DNA of 64,000 nt from Stentor coeruleus (taxonomy: Eukaryota > Ciliophora > Heterotrichea > Heterotrichida > Stentoridae). Shown here piece after piece: positions 21,621-31,839 of this stretch; position 1 is the first letter of the stretch, and every line of letters begins with the position of its first letter. Both the position numbers and the translations under genes were made by a program. The stretch is taken from NCBI GenBank assembly GCA_001970955.1, contig MPUH01000065.1:60171-124170 (forward strand), read 5' to 3'. Below the pieces are notes generated by a model. That model was not told the DNA's origin and did no database searches. It saw nothing but the letters and a program-made list of their open reading frames with translations.

Positions 21621-21788
21621 CTAAAGTGGAGGCTAAATTGTTGAAAAAATTGAAGAAAATTGGGAATATAAATTTTTGCACTAAAGTGGGGTTTTACGAA
21701 ACTGATGTCAACTAATCTGGGTCCACATGTAGAAATGCTTAAAATCTTTAGATTTTATATAAGGTTATATATAAATTATAAAATATAT

Positions 21789-21936
21789 TATGCAAGTTAG
21801 GTAATTAGATTTTTATATGAGAGTTATTATGAAAAAGTATTCATTTTAAGTATATAATAAATTATGCAAGTTAGGTAATTAGATTTTTATATGAGAGTTA
21901 TTATGAAAAAGTATTCATTTTAAGTATATAATAAAT
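21789..21936. repeat. Tandem duplication, 74-bp unit
   Basis: Two apparently identical copies with ttatgcaagttaggtaatta, offset exactly 74 bp (21789 and 21863). Confidence 0.88.
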
Positions 21937-22051
21937 TATATTAAGATTTGTAATATATGATTATATTATTTTGTATATATTATAACCACTAACCCATTCT
22001 CATTAATTTATCCTACTTCCTTTAAAATTTTTTTCTTATAAACTATTTTTA

Positions 22052-22828
22052 TCACCCTTTAATACTATAAAAACTAATACAAAAAACTATAAAAGACCCT
22101 AGGAAAATACAGAATTGCTTTAAATGTCCTTTTGCTGAAGGTAATGATATATCTTCAAATGTTAACCCAGTTAGCCCAGCAGGTGTTTCTCTTACTGATT
22201 GTAATATTTTAGGACCAGGTGTTATTTGCCCTAAGATATTTTCATTACGTTCTTTATCAATATCAGTTATAGAAAATTGGAATTTGTTTATTTGTACGCC
22301 AACTTCGCTTATATGCCCATAATGTTTCGCCCTATCACTAAGATGAAGGTTTTTGATTTTCAGTTCTTTAAGTTTATCAAGAATATCAGTCAAAGTTGAT
22401 GAGTTTTCACGTAAGGCCTGATCAAGTGGTACAGAAGTTTTTTTAAGTTTTTCATATGCTATACGGAGTTTATCATTTTCGATTGAATTTTCACTTAGAA
22501 CTTTTGATGCTTTTTGTATGTCTAATTGAAGAAATGTACAATATGTGGCTGGATCACAGTTTTCTGTTGGGACACGATTGAAGTAGTTGAGGATGCTTTC
22601 GTAGTCTGAGATTTTGCATAAGAGTAAATCGTGATCTTGTTTTCGAGACTCATACTCTTTTTTGATGTCACGGATATGGGAGGAACTGGCTGATTTATTG
22701 AGTTTTTCTAGTTTATACTCTAGAAGTTTTAGTTTTTCTTTGAGGTATTGGTTGTTTTGGTCGTAGATTGTTAGGATTTGAGTCGATCGGATGAATTTTT
22801 TATTGACTTCTTCAAACCCCTCTGCCAT
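22052..22828 (-). CDS. Tail-anchored coiled-coil protein
   Basis: 258 residues. Residues 1-170 are mostly helical with heptad spacing (for example LKEKLKLLEYKLEKLNK near 30-46 and LDILDKLKELKIKNL-like sequence near 150), interrupted by a Pro/Cys-containing turn around residue 90. A single hydrophobic segment close to the C-terminus (FCIFLGSFIVFCISFYSI) predicts tail anchoring with the bulk in the cytosol. The arrangement recalls SNARE-like or golgin-type proteins, but no SNARE zero-layer motif is evident. The stop is TGA, rare in this window, and is followed at once by TAA. Confidence 0.8.
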   Translation of the reverse strand: MAEGFEEVNKKFIRSTQILTIYDQNNQYLKEKLKLLEYKLEKLNKSASSSHIRDIKKEYESRKQDHDLLLCKISDYESILNYFNRVPTENCDPATYCTFLQLDIQKASKVLSENSIENDKLRIAYEKLKKTSVPLDQALRENSSTLTDILDKLKELKIKNLHLSDRAKHYGHISEVGVQINKFQFSITDIDKERNENILGQITPGPKILQSVRETPAGLTGLTFEDISLPSAKGHLKQFCIFLGSFIVFCISFYSIKG

Positions 22829-22902
22829 TGTTTATATGAAAAATTTAATTTTTTCCAAGAAAGTGAAGATCCGCATTATAGGTAGTAAATTATTAGGGAA
22901 AA

Positions 22903-23062
22903 ATGTATAGAATATAAAGGATAAAGAAAAACATGCTATAAAAAATATAAATCATATAGAAAATATAAAAATCTCTATTTTTAAAGAATGTATTNATGTA
23001 TAGAATATAAAGGATAAAGAAAAACATGCTATAAAAAATATAAATCATATAGAAAATATTGT
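22903..23062. repeat. Near-identical ~67-bp direct duplication joined by an N
   Basis: The segment starting atgtatagaatataaaggat at 22903 recurs at 22996, directly after the single N at 22995. As at 1.1 kb, an unmerged contig overlap is likely. Confidence 0.82.
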
Positions 23063-23122
23063 GAAAGTACAATACAGATATTCCATTATCAAGCCCGCCA
23101 ATTAGAATGCGAACTTAAATTA

Positions 23123-23671
23123 TTATTTACGTTTAGCATTTGTTATAATAAGTCCTTGAAAGTCAGGTAATTCATCTCCATCTATAACTTCATCTATATG
23201 TATAATAGAAGCAGTCCCGGCGATTTCTAGATCATTAACATAATTATAACTCAACATAAGCTCTTTAAATACTTGAAAATCACTGAAACTTAGAAGCATT
23301 TCAAATAATGGCCCATCAATTTCATTCTGTCTATGCATTAGCATCCTAGTAAACTGTTTCATATCAATATCTATTAGCTTTCCCTCTATATATTTTTCTA
23401 TTTCACTCTGATATTTCTGGAAAATATCCATATAAATCAGCTTATTTTCTTCTTCGTCTGTAAATTCAGAACAGTAAGATTGGACAAATCGATCTTGGAT
23501 TGTGCTGAACTCGTGGGACATTACGATTTCTTCAAGTTTGCCTACAATTGTGTCGAATAAATCTTCTTCGGCACTTTGGCCAAATGCTGTGATCTCGAAT
23601 TCATCATCAGATTCAATATCCATCGGATCATCTTCTACAATGATTTCCTCTTCAATTTCTTCCGACTCCAT
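23123..23671 (-). CDS. ARL2BP: ARL2-binding protein (BART domain)
   Basis: 182 residues. An acidic N-terminus (residues 1-37) is followed by a BART domain at about 38-150: FDTIVGKLEEIVMSHEF, FVQSYCSEFTDEEENKL, YMDIFQKYQSEIEKYIEGKL and MLMHRQNEIDG match the ARL2BP helical bundle closely. ARL2BP binds GTP-loaded ARL2/ARL3 and acts at basal bodies, cilia and mitochondria, fitting a heavily ciliated cell. Length is near the 163 residues of the human protein. Start ATG, stop TAA, no introns. Confidence 0.88.
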   Translation of the reverse strand: MESEEIEEEIIVEDDPMDIESDDEFEITAFGQSAEEDLFDTIVGKLEEIVMSHEFSTIQDRFVQSYCSEFTDEEENKLIYMDIFQKYQSEIEKYIEGKLIDIDMKQFTRMLMHRQNEIDGPLFEMLLSFSDFQVFKELMLSYNYVNDLEIAGTASIIHIDEVIDGDELPDFQGLIITNAKRK

Positions 23672-23814
23672 TAGGTTTATAAAAAAGTGCGAAATAATCC
23701 ATTAATCCTAATAAGTAAAAATCAATAGGATGATTTTGATACTTTCTTCATATTAAAATATCTTATTTTCAATATATACTAAAATAAAGAAAAACATAAA
23801 TTCTAAGAAGTTAT

Positions 23815-24726
23815 TTAAGTTGGTCTTGCTGTTGCCATAGCACCTATACCTAATTGTTCGATTTTGCATTGGCCGAATTGGATAAGGAAATATCCTTGCA
23901 TGCCCCATGTTGTACCCCATGAATTGCTACATACCCAATAATTGACATTACCATTTGTACCCCAGCCAAACATTTTTACTGCTTGTGAGCCAACTACACC
24001 TCCTTTAACATAAACATAAATACCTGAAGTATATGAAGTAAAGTCTTGATAAACTGTCATTGAAGATGCTATTGGACCATTAGTCATTATAGCATTTTGA
24101 ATACTAGCTGCGTTTTGATATGAAAATACATCTTTTACTGAGAATAATGATAAGGGTGTTCCATTATCACATAATGAATTGCATACTGTGCTACCTGTCC
24201 AGGATTGGCAATTAGCTAGACATACACCATTTTGTTGGATCCAATTATAAATGCTAGTAACAGACCCTCCTGAACATTTTGTTGTTGCAGTCGAACAACT
24301 CATTGCATATTGAGCTGAGTATATAACTCCGGCATATCTACTGTTGACAATACATGCACGTTCAGCCATAACTGCAGTTGAAGCAAAGGCATAACCAGCA
24401 CTACATGACCCTTGATTCTGAATTGGTGTCACACAGCTAGGCCAAGTTGCATTAGCCAAAAACGAAGATGGAATAGCTTCAGCAGAAATATCTTCTTCAA
24501 CATAACGTATATTTAAAGACTCTTCATTCTGAAAATCAATCATCATTCCTTTAGCTTCCTTCAATTTTAATGATGATACCCAAGTGTGACCTGCAGTCCA
24601 AGAGGTCTGAACTGAATTCACATAGTTTATATCATCTTGAGAAAACACTGATAATTCATCTTGACTTTCTACAGACAAAGATATCGAGCAAGATATTAGA
24701 AGTAAGAATGGGACTAAAAACTTCAT
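23815..24726 (-). CDS. Secreted cathepsin-B-like pseudoprotease
   Basis: 303 residues. A signal peptide is evident (MKFLVPFLLLISCSISLS), then a short propeptide and a papain-fold C1A domain from about residue 85. Landmarks of the cathepsin B branch are present: NQGSC at 104-108, CSGGS at 151-155, and SNSWGTTWG at 267-275 with the structural Asn268. The catalytic cysteine, expected three residues after C108, is Gly111 (CSAGYAF instead of CGSCWAF), and the catalytic His is Gln248 (GSQAVK instead of GxHAVK). The reading frame is intact with no stops, so this looks like a retained, catalytically dead protein rather than a decaying gene. Stop TAA. Confidence 0.88.
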   Translation of the reverse strand: MKFLVPFLLLISCSISLSVESQDELSVFSQDDINYVNSVQTSWTAGHTWVSSLKLKEAKGMMIDFQNEESLNIRYVEEDISAEAIPSSFLANATWPSCVTPIQNQGSCSAGYAFASTAVMAERACIVNSRYAGVIYSAQYAMSCSTATTKCSGGSVTSIYNWIQQNGVCLANCQSWTGSTVCNSLCDNGTPLSLFSVKDVFSYQNAASIQNAIMTNGPIASSMTVYQDFTSYTSGIYVYVKGGVVGSQAVKMFGWGTNGNVNYWVCSNSWGTTWGMQGYFLIQFGQCKIEQLGIGAMATARPT

Positions 24727-25998
24727 ATTTATTAATTATTTCAACATTAAAAGGCTTGTTTTTATTATTTAAGATTCGGGTTTATAAAATTTTAATAAGA
24801 TTTATGAGTGATTTTATACTTTGAAGATGATGTTGAATGGCTATTTTTTGGATTGAAATTAAGATAGTGATAAGAAAAGCTGGATGAAAATTTAATAAAT
24901 TTTGATGAAGATTAGGTTTAGATTTTATGATGATTTTGTGAAATTTTTGTGTTGTGGTATGCTGGTTGTGTAGTTGAACTGAGGAATATCAATTTTATAT
25001 GGAGATTTTTATAGGAAGGGTTGGAAATAGGAATTTTTATAAATCCACTGTAAAAACCTGTGCCTGGAAATATTTCTATACAAAAAGTACGTAATTTCAA
25101 TTTTAAAAACTATCTTAATTCTAGAAATTATCTTATCCACATACAAATTTATCCATAAAATCTACCTCCTCACTCCTCCTTCTTATATACCTTAAGCTTT
25201 TCCTGAATATTCTATATTAAAATCGTATTTTCTGAAATCTATTTCATATACAAATCTGTATATTTCAGCGCCTCAACAACTTTCTCACTAACTTCTCACA
25301 ACTCTTCATAAAACTTTCCACTTTCTTATTCTACTGTTCACTTTCTACATCTTTTCTCTCTTCCATATAATCAAATACCACCTATTTTCTCCAACCATCA
25401 TTTTTTTTTATTTTTAATCACCGACTCTACATTCAAAATTTAATCCTAAAAATTCTTCAAGTTTTGCATAAATTCTATAATTTTCCAATCCACTTAATTT
25501 CATTTCTCATAAAATTGTTTTTCACTTTAAACAATATTAGTTATCTGAAATATCATTATATATAACATAAAAATATTCATTATATTTATCTTATATTTTA
25601 ATTATCTGTGTAGTTTTATCATACTTTTCTCTATATCCTCTCATTAGCATTAGCCATAAATCATACATTCAAGTTTAATATTGATATTTCAACAATTAAT
25701 CTTTCAATATCAATATCACCCTTATTTTTTTAACCTAAATTATATCTATAAAATATTCTCCCCTTTCCACAAAACCTTTAATCTTTATTTAACCTCACTG
25801 TTTCTTCAATCCTAACATCTTTTCTATAAACTTTTCTTTAACTTTTCAACCTCTCTAATTTTCTCAGCCCATTTCTTGAAATCCTTTTATTTTAAAACTA
25901 AATTTCTTAATCCCAACAATTTTACACCCAAAAACTTCTTATTCATCTCTTATATTTTAGTTAAAACCTCATATTTTTCTACAAGTTTTTTATCTAGG
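24727..25998. other. Intergenic, 1.27 kb, with clear skew switch
   Basis: 24727-25090 is G-rich, C-poor (5' flank of the pseudoprotease); 25130-25998 is C-rich, almost G-free (3' flank of the Sfi1-like gene). No gene seen in either part. Confidence 0.55.
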
Positions 25999-28497
25999 CT
26001 AGTTTTTAATGATTTTAATATCAAAATGGGACTTTTCTTGTAAGCTCCCGTTTTTTTTCGTCAGGGATGTTTTTGTGCAGATTCTGATTGGTATATAACT
26101 CGCTTTTTCAAGTGCTTTAACATGTTTCCAGCTTAAAAAAACTAGGGCATAAATTTTTTCTTGGTATTTTTTAAGAGCTTTTTGCTGATTCCAATGCTTT
26201 TTGAAACTAATTGACCGGTACCAGGTTAGTGATCTGAAACTTTTGGAAACCATTTTTAGGTACCAATGAATAAACGCTGACCTGTTTTTTTGCTTGTTTT
26301 TATCAATAAGATTCTTCCAACTACTCAGAACCCTTTTGCATTTTCTTAGACGCAAACAGATTTTAACATGCCTAAAACGCATATAAAGCGCCCAGTTTTG
26401 GATTATTATGCTAAGTTTTTTTGACAGAAAATTACTTCGGACTTCAGAAATCCACTGTTTATGAGCTTTGCATACATGCTTAAGGCCTTGGAAAGTATGA
26501 TATAATCTTATGAAATTCCAACGTGTTATATAGTTTGATATAGCATAAGAATTTGTAATTTTTTTGTGTTTTGTGAATGACTTCCATGAAAAAACTGATT
26601 TCTTCAGCTGAGTGAATTCATAGTTGGCAATGGCTAATTGGTTTTTTTGTTTTTTTTCCTCAAGTGAAGTACTATGTTTTTTTATAGAAAAGTAACTGTA
26701 GCACAAATTTGTCGCTAATAAAGCTAAAGTTACCCGTTCCAAAGCTTGACCCATTATTTCAGCAGACTGTTTCTTAATATTTATTTGGCTTAAAACATGA
26801 TCCACTTCACTTAATTCTATGCTTTTATCATTATTCCCATTTTTTTCAATATTATGATAATCGACCATTTCATTCTTCAGATTCTCTATATTATTCAAAC
26901 CTGATTTATGAGAATGAAAAGATTCATCAAAATCATACCCAAGTGGTTGACTTCTACTAGTTCTCAATTCTAGTTCAGCTTTTTCTATATTCCTAACCCT
27001 CGCTGATCCTTTTTCAGGGTTTTCTGATATAAAGTTTTCATATGTAATCTTTTTTGGGATCTCTACATAGATATCTTTAGGAATTTCAGGGCTGCTTGGG
27101 TTCTCAAAACTGTTTTCCTGATTCAGATTCTGTATTATAGGTGTTAAAAGCCTATAATAAATCCCTTGTTTTATTTTATCCATATACATATTAAATGCCC
27201 CTTTTGGATTTAAGTCTTGAGAAAACCTTAAACTTTCAAAAGGTGTCTGGTCTGATATAGTAAAATCCACTGACTCTTCATGAACTTTTTCTTCTTCATC
27301 TGAATGAATACTTTCTTCAACTTCAGATTTTATTTTATATTTTTGGCTTCCTAAGCTTTTTTGTTTAGGTAAATTTGGGCTTCGTTCTTTGGTTTCTGTT
27401 TTTTTGGATTTCTCGCTGGCTTTGTAGTCACTTTTTTCTGAGGTTTCAGGGTCTTTTGCTTGAGGATAACTTGAGTATTTGTTTATACGTTCGGAATAAC
27501 GACCTTCACTCATTTCTTCGAGGAGTTTTTTAGCTTCTTCTAATTGACTTAGTTTGCTTTTTTGCGATGCGTTTGAGATGTGGGAATGTTTTGAGTGCTG
27601 GCTGAGGTTTTCGTTTGTGAAAGACTTTTTTGATTGGTTTTGTGATGCTTCTGAATGCTTTGAGGAGATTTTGTCTGAGGGGTCAGGATTTTTTTCTGAG
27701 GTTTTGGATTGGTTTAGTATTTTTTCTGATGTTTTGGATTGGTTTAGTATTTTTTCTGAGATTTTTGATTGGTTTAGGAGGATTTCTGAGGTTTTTGATT
27801 GGTTTAGGAGGATTTCTGAGGTTTTTGATTGGTTTAGGAGGATTTCTGAGGTTTTTGATTGGTTTAGTGCATTTTCTGATATTTTAGATTGGTTTAAGGG
27901 TTTTTCTGATGCTTTGGACTTGCTTTCTGACTGATACTCTTTGAGTTTACTACCAGATTTTTGTGAGTCGATTTTAAAAGAGTTTTCTAGGGCTTTTTTA
28001 GCTTCGTTGTAAGAGTTTTGTATTTCCTCAATTTTGCTTTTTTTTGACCTAGCTGAGTACTCGCTGCATTCTGAGTTTTTTGATGAAAACTTGTGTGAAT
28101 TGGTTATTACTGGAAAATGGTTACTTTCTTCGTTTTCTGAAGCTGAAAGGTCATGTTCTTCTATAACAAATTCGATTTCAATGGCGGGTTTACTTAGTAT
28201 TTCAAAGCGTTTAGTCTTTTTACGTTTTTTCTTTTCTTTTTTTTCTCTATGTTTCCTTTTCTTATGTTTCTTTTCTTTTTCCTCTTCAGGGGGGTTTGGA
28301 GGTGTTGATATACGTTCAAACTCTAAATTATGTTTTTCCCTTAAATTCCTAAGTTCTCTAATATCCATTTGGTCTGTGAAATCAAAACTCACTTGTTTTT
28401 GACCAGTCTGCGGTCGACTTGCCGCAGCTTCAGACATGCTTTGATTAAGTTCTTTGCTATACTTCATCCGAAGACTTGCATAGTGTTCTAATTCCAT
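25999..28497 (-). CDS. Large protein with SK-rich repeats and Sfi1-like Trp repeats
   Basis: 832 residues. Residues 1-100 are charged with a run of KK/EKEKKHKKRK type. Residues ~190-270 contain eight or so copies of a 10-residue unit (NQSKTSEILL and variants) encoded by 30-bp tandem repeats. The middle is Ser/Glu-rich and disordered. The last ~250 residues contain evenly spaced Trp in basic helices (SVFSWKSFTKHKK, ITRWNFIRLYHTF, IIQNWALYMRFRHVK, VLSSWKNLIDKNK, FIHWYLKMV, VFLSWKHVKALEK), resembling the centrin-binding repeats of Sfi1 family proteins of basal bodies and contractile fibres. Functional assignment is inference. All Trp codons here are TGG. Stop TAG. Confidence 0.82.
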   Translation of the reverse strand: MELEHYASLRMKYSKELNQSMSEAAASRPQTGQKQVSFDFTDQMDIRELRNLREKHNLEFERISTPPNPPEEEKEKKHKKRKHREKKEKKKRKKTKRFEILSKPAIEIEFVIEEHDLSASENEESNHFPVITNSHKFSSKNSECSEYSARSKKSKIEEIQNSYNEAKKALENSFKIDSQKSGSKLKEYQSESKSKASEKPLNQSKISENALNQSKTSEILLNQSKTSEILLNQSKTSEILLNQSKISEKILNQSKTSEKILNQSKTSEKNPDPSDKISSKHSEASQNQSKKSFTNENLSQHSKHSHISNASQKSKLSQLEEAKKLLEEMSEGRYSERINKYSSYPQAKDPETSEKSDYKASEKSKKTETKERSPNLPKQKSLGSQKYKIKSEVEESIHSDEEEKVHEESVDFTISDQTPFESLRFSQDLNPKGAFNMYMDKIKQGIYYRLLTPIIQNLNQENSFENPSSPEIPKDIYVEIPKKITYENFISENPEKGSARVRNIEKAELELRTSRSQPLGYDFDESFHSHKSGLNNIENLKNEMVDYHNIEKNGNNDKSIELSEVDHVLSQINIKKQSAEIMGQALERVTLALLATNLCYSYFSIKKHSTSLEEKKQKNQLAIANYEFTQLKKSVFSWKSFTKHKKITNSYAISNYITRWNFIRLYHTFQGLKHVCKAHKQWISEVRSNFLSKKLSIIIQNWALYMRFRHVKICLRLRKCKRVLSSWKNLIDKNKQKNRSAFIHWYLKMVSKSFRSLTWYRSISFKKHWNQQKALKKYQEKIYALVFLSWKHVKALEKASYIPIRICTKTSLTKKNGSLQEKSHFDIKIIKN
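27691..27930. repeat. Coding tandem repeat, 30-bp unit, about 8 copies
   Basis: Units such as tgaggtttttgattggttta recur every 30 bp within the Sfi1-like gene and encode NQSKTSEILL-type decapeptides on the minus strand. Two central units are identical and the flanking ones diverged. Confidence 0.88.
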
Positions 28498-28553
28498 ATT
28501 ATAATTATGTATAAATCAACCTTATTGTTCAGATTTAATCATAATTTTATTTA

Positions 28554-30212
28554 TTAATTCTTCCTATATTCTCTTTTCATCGATATTTTTGGAAGGACTC
28601 TGCTTTTTGTATTACCACTTTTACTAGATTCTGCTCTTGTAAGCGGATTCGGTTTAACACCTTGAGTTTTTTTTATTGATATATTGTTATAAAGTGCACT
28701 TCCTGATTCTATATTTAAAATCCACAAATCTTTAAGCGCAGAAATTTCTTCAAGTTTTTGAGGTTCTTTTTGATACAATCCTTCATCAGGAATATTCCAA
28801 AAATCCATATCTTCTTTACGTAAATCCGGTTCTTTTTTGAAAAAATTCCCATCAGACTTTTTATTGAAATACCCTGGATTCTTTGGTGATGAGATTCGTT
28901 TAGTTTTTTCAGTATGTTGTATGAGTTGTTTTTTAAGATATTTTATTTCATCGTTTTGCCTTTTTATTGTTTCTTCATACTCTTGGAGTTTAGCTTTAAG
29001 TTTCTCATTTTCTAATTCATGTTCATTACGGGACCAATATGCTGAGCCTTGGTTATTTATAAGACTTTTAACTTCTTTTATTGGAGAACCTAGGTTAGGT
29101 GTATCTGGACACTCTGGATTTTTATCTTCAGGTTCATTGTTCATCATCTCATTAGCTAAAAGCTGTTTAATCATTTTGGTGTTATTTTCTTCATGTTTAG
29201 TTTTTTCATTTTTTTTTAAGTGTTTACCTCTGTTACTATTTGAACTTGATCTACTGCTTTGAGATTTTTCTGAAGATTTTTGTTTTTTTTCTTTAGTTTG
29301 CTTAGGGAGTGTTTTTTTTGATATGTAAATATTTTCTTCAAGATTTTCGATGTTTTTAGGATTTTCATAATCCTGAGAAGTTTTTTTCTCTATGAGTTGT
29401 CTATCATCTTCAGCTGAAAATATCTCTTTAAATTCTTGAAATGGTTTTTCATATATTGGATTCGGGTCAATTGGTTCTCTTGAAGGAGGCTTTTCTGGTA
29501 TGACTTTTTTAGGTTTTTTAAGCTTTTTATTTTCTGTTGATTCAGACTTGAACTCTTCTGCAGGTTGAGAAGTTTTTATGGTTAGTTTTTTATGTAAGGG
29601 ATCTTTGGGAGGGTCTTGTATATAATCGTCGGTATCTTGTTTTTTAAATGATGGTGGGTGCATTGGGGTATCATTAAAATCTTCTTCGCTTTTTTTCTTT
29701 TTGAGTGTTGGTTTCTTTACAAGCACATCATCAATATCATTCCTATCATAATTAATATCCTCATTTTCATATCCTTGATCACTTTTTTTTCCTTTATCAC
29801 TTTTTCTTTCTTTTTTATCCTCACTATCACTTTCAACCTCTATATTTCCCTTTTCATAATTTTTCTCTTTATTCTTATAACTTTTAAGTATCATTTTATC
29901 ATCTTCATTTCCTTTCTCGAATTCTAAATTCTTTTCATCAGGATTTTGAAGTTTAGTATTTTTCTTTTTTTCCTTTAATGGCTTAGGATTCTCAAGATCT
30001 TTATTCAAATCTTTCTCATAAGTAGGAGAAACATTCTCTAGTAATCCTTCGATAAAATTATCAGTTTTGTCATCATGGCTTGGTTTATCAGCGATGATTT
30101 GATGATTTTTTTCTGTTTGCTTTAAAGTTGTTTTCTTATGATTTTTTTCTAGGGACTCTTCTGGAATATCATCTTTTATTGAATTTTCTTCAGGCTCGCT
30201 GTTTAGATCCAT
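28554..30212 (-). CDS. Highly charged Lys/Glu-rich protein with coiled coil
   Basis: 552 residues, extremely rich in Lys, Glu, Asp, Asn and Ser (for example EKNYEKGNIEVESDSEDKKE near 115), probably disordered over most of its length. One clear coiled coil lies near 405-435 (NEHELENEKLKAKLQEYEE and following KRQNDEIKYLKKQL). The C-terminal ~80 residues are more structured (DFWNIPDEGLYQKEP, LKDLWILNIESGSALYN). No recognised family. It is upstream of, and co-directional with, the Sfi1-like gene with only 56 bp between them. Stop TAA. Confidence 0.8.
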   Translation of the reverse strand: MDLNSEPEENSIKDDIPEESLEKNHKKTTLKQTEKNHQIIADKPSHDDKTDNFIEGLLENVSPTYEKDLNKDLENPKPLKEKKKNTKLQNPDEKNLEFEKGNEDDKMILKSYKNKEKNYEKGNIEVESDSEDKKERKSDKGKKSDQGYENEDINYDRNDIDDVLVKKPTLKKKKSEEDFNDTPMHPPSFKKQDTDDYIQDPPKDPLHKKLTIKTSQPAEEFKSESTENKKLKKPKKVIPEKPPSREPIDPNPIYEKPFQEFKEIFSAEDDRQLIEKKTSQDYENPKNIENLEENIYISKKTLPKQTKEKKQKSSEKSQSSRSSSNSNRGKHLKKNEKTKHEENNTKMIKQLLANEMMNNEPEDKNPECPDTPNLGSPIKEVKSLINNQGSAYWSRNEHELENEKLKAKLQEYEETIKRQNDEIKYLKKQLIQHTEKTKRISSPKNPGYFNKKSDGNFFKKEPDLRKEDMDFWNIPDEGLYQKEPQKLEEISALKDLWILNIESGSALYNNISIKKTQGVKPNPLTRAESSKSGNTKSRVLPKISMKREYRKN

Positions 30213-30372
30213 TATACTTTGCTTATTATATAACTTATGTCAGAATAATAAAAACTATTTACAATTATAAAGTGTTTTTATTATGTTTTTGAAGATTGTT
30301 GAAATTATAACCTTAATCTAAAGAACTTATTATAATAAATAAAGGGGCCCAATTTTGAGTATACAATTTTTT

Positions 30373-31512
30373 ATGTTTTTTTCTAATATATTTTTCATGT
30401 CTACCGAGTGTATCTTTATAGACTCAAAACCGTATATAATGACTGAAGTGCTTTTTAAAGATACCTGTGGGAATTGGATTTTTACTCAACCAGTCGATGA
30501 ATCTATAGACCCAATAGCAAATTCTATTGGCTACTTTATGATTGGCGCTGAGATGAGAGGGACAGGTTTTATTATTAAAATTAACCAAAACAACAATCCT
30601 TATGCTATTGTTCTAACTTGTGCTCATATATTCATAAATTCAACTCTTGGTTTAAGAGATGATCCAACAAGATTTATAGTAAAAGGAGAAAGCTACAATG
30701 TAAAAATAATGCCAAAATTTCTTAATTGGTCAGATAAAAGAAAGTTTCCAAAAGATCCTATTTCTGGCAACAGAATATCAATTCCAGAAGATTGGCTTTT
30801 TTGTGAGATAAGAAAAGACAATAAAAATTACAATTATTCGCTTATTGCTTTAGTTTTATCAAATGATTCTTTTATTCCTCAGGAAACTAATGTTAAAATA
30901 TATGGATTCCCAAAGCCTATCGAGTATATGAATTTTGGGCACTGCGCACCAACTTCAAAAATCACTGATTTATCAATTTTAAATAATTGTATTCATGGTG
31001 GAAATAAATTAGTATTTTCAGAAGGAAAAATTCTTGCTACAAATAGAGAAATTATGAGCATTTCATGTCCTTCCTCAAATGGGATGTGTGGAAGTCCAAT
31101 AATAATTAATACTGATAATGGTATTAGGGTAGTAGGAATTTTGCATGGAGGACCTTCAGGAACAACTCACAAAAAAATTATGCTGACGATCTTTGAAACA
31201 ATTCATGGGATAAATATAAATGCTCTTTTAGGGCTTTTGAAAAAAATAAATAAACAAATTAAGACAATAGAATCAGCAGGGATTCAAATTTGCTACAAAT
31301 TGCATAGATATAGAACAGAGTTAGAGATTTGTATACAAGCAATTCAGAATGGAGTCGAATTTACCAATTTCAATAGTTCGGAAATAATTGAACAGTTGCT
31401 TGATCATTACAGCAAAGTCTTGCTAATTGAAGCTGAATCAGGAAGATTCACGGATTATAATATCGGACTTACTCATGAGTTACTTAGAAATGATATAAAT
31501 AACATAGTTTAG
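30373..31512 (+). CDS. Trypsin-like serine protease
   Basis: 379 residues from the first in-frame ATG; a second ATG at 30397 (MSTECIF) is an equally possible start. There is an in-frame TAA at 30340. The trypsin fold is indicated by LTCAHIF (catalytic His), the GMCGSPIII serine site and a VVGILHGG strand after it; the Asp is probably in EDWLFCEI. Numbering from the 30397 ATG puts His near 77, Asp near 132 and Ser near 233. No signal peptide of standard length is seen, so localisation is unclear. The C-terminal ~100 residues (after HGGPSG) are helical and outside the protease fold. A decayed copy of this C-terminal part lies just downstream. Stop TAG. Confidence 0.75.
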   Translation: MFFSNIFFMSTECIFIDSKPYIMTEVLFKDTCGNWIFTQPVDESIDPIANSIGYFMIGAEMRGTGFIIKINQNNNPYAIVLTCAHIFINSTLGLRDDPTRFIVKGESYNVKIMPKFLNWSDKRKFPKDPISGNRISIPEDWLFCEIRKDNKNYNYSLIALVLSNDSFIPQETNVKIYGFPKPIEYMNFGHCAPTSKITDLSILNNCIHGGNKLVFSEGKILATNREIMSISCPSSNGMCGSPIIINTDNGIRVVGILHGGPSGTTHKKIMLTIFETIHGININALLGLLKKINKQIKTIESAGIQICYKLHRYRTELEICIQAIQNGVEFTNFNSSEIIEQLLDHYSKVLLIEAESGRFTDYNIGLTHELLRNDINNIV

Positions 31513-31839
31513 TTACTTTAAGTTTTTAACAATTTAGATAGATAAAAAATGAAACATAATATAAGTAAAATATTGGTTTAATTTGCTTTTACTATAGATG
31601 TTTTGAACTAATAAAAACTTCTTTATTGACTCCATTTCAGTTAGTTCATGATTATCGTTATTTTCTAATGAAACTTCCTAAGTTTCCATAGATAGTTTTA
31701 GTCTTGGCAACTAGTTTTGAAAGCTTTCTAGCTGAACATCAACTAAAAATAGTTATCTTAGCTTCTTTTACTATTCAGGATTGATCTTGGGCAAAAAAAA
31801 CTGGCAGGATATATTATAATATTTTGCAGAAGATGAGCC

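Larger units (their letters stand above)
20739..22051. other. Intergenic, 1.3 kb, with gene relic and tandem duplications
   Basis: Contains a probable pseudogene (20985-21480) and two short tandem duplications, listed separately. No intact gene. Confidence 0.5.

Noticed and set aside
27554-27934. Two Phe/Asp/Trp-rich plus-strand frames opposite the Sfi1-like gene
   Set aside because: Shadows of the 30-bp repeat units; no independent evidence.
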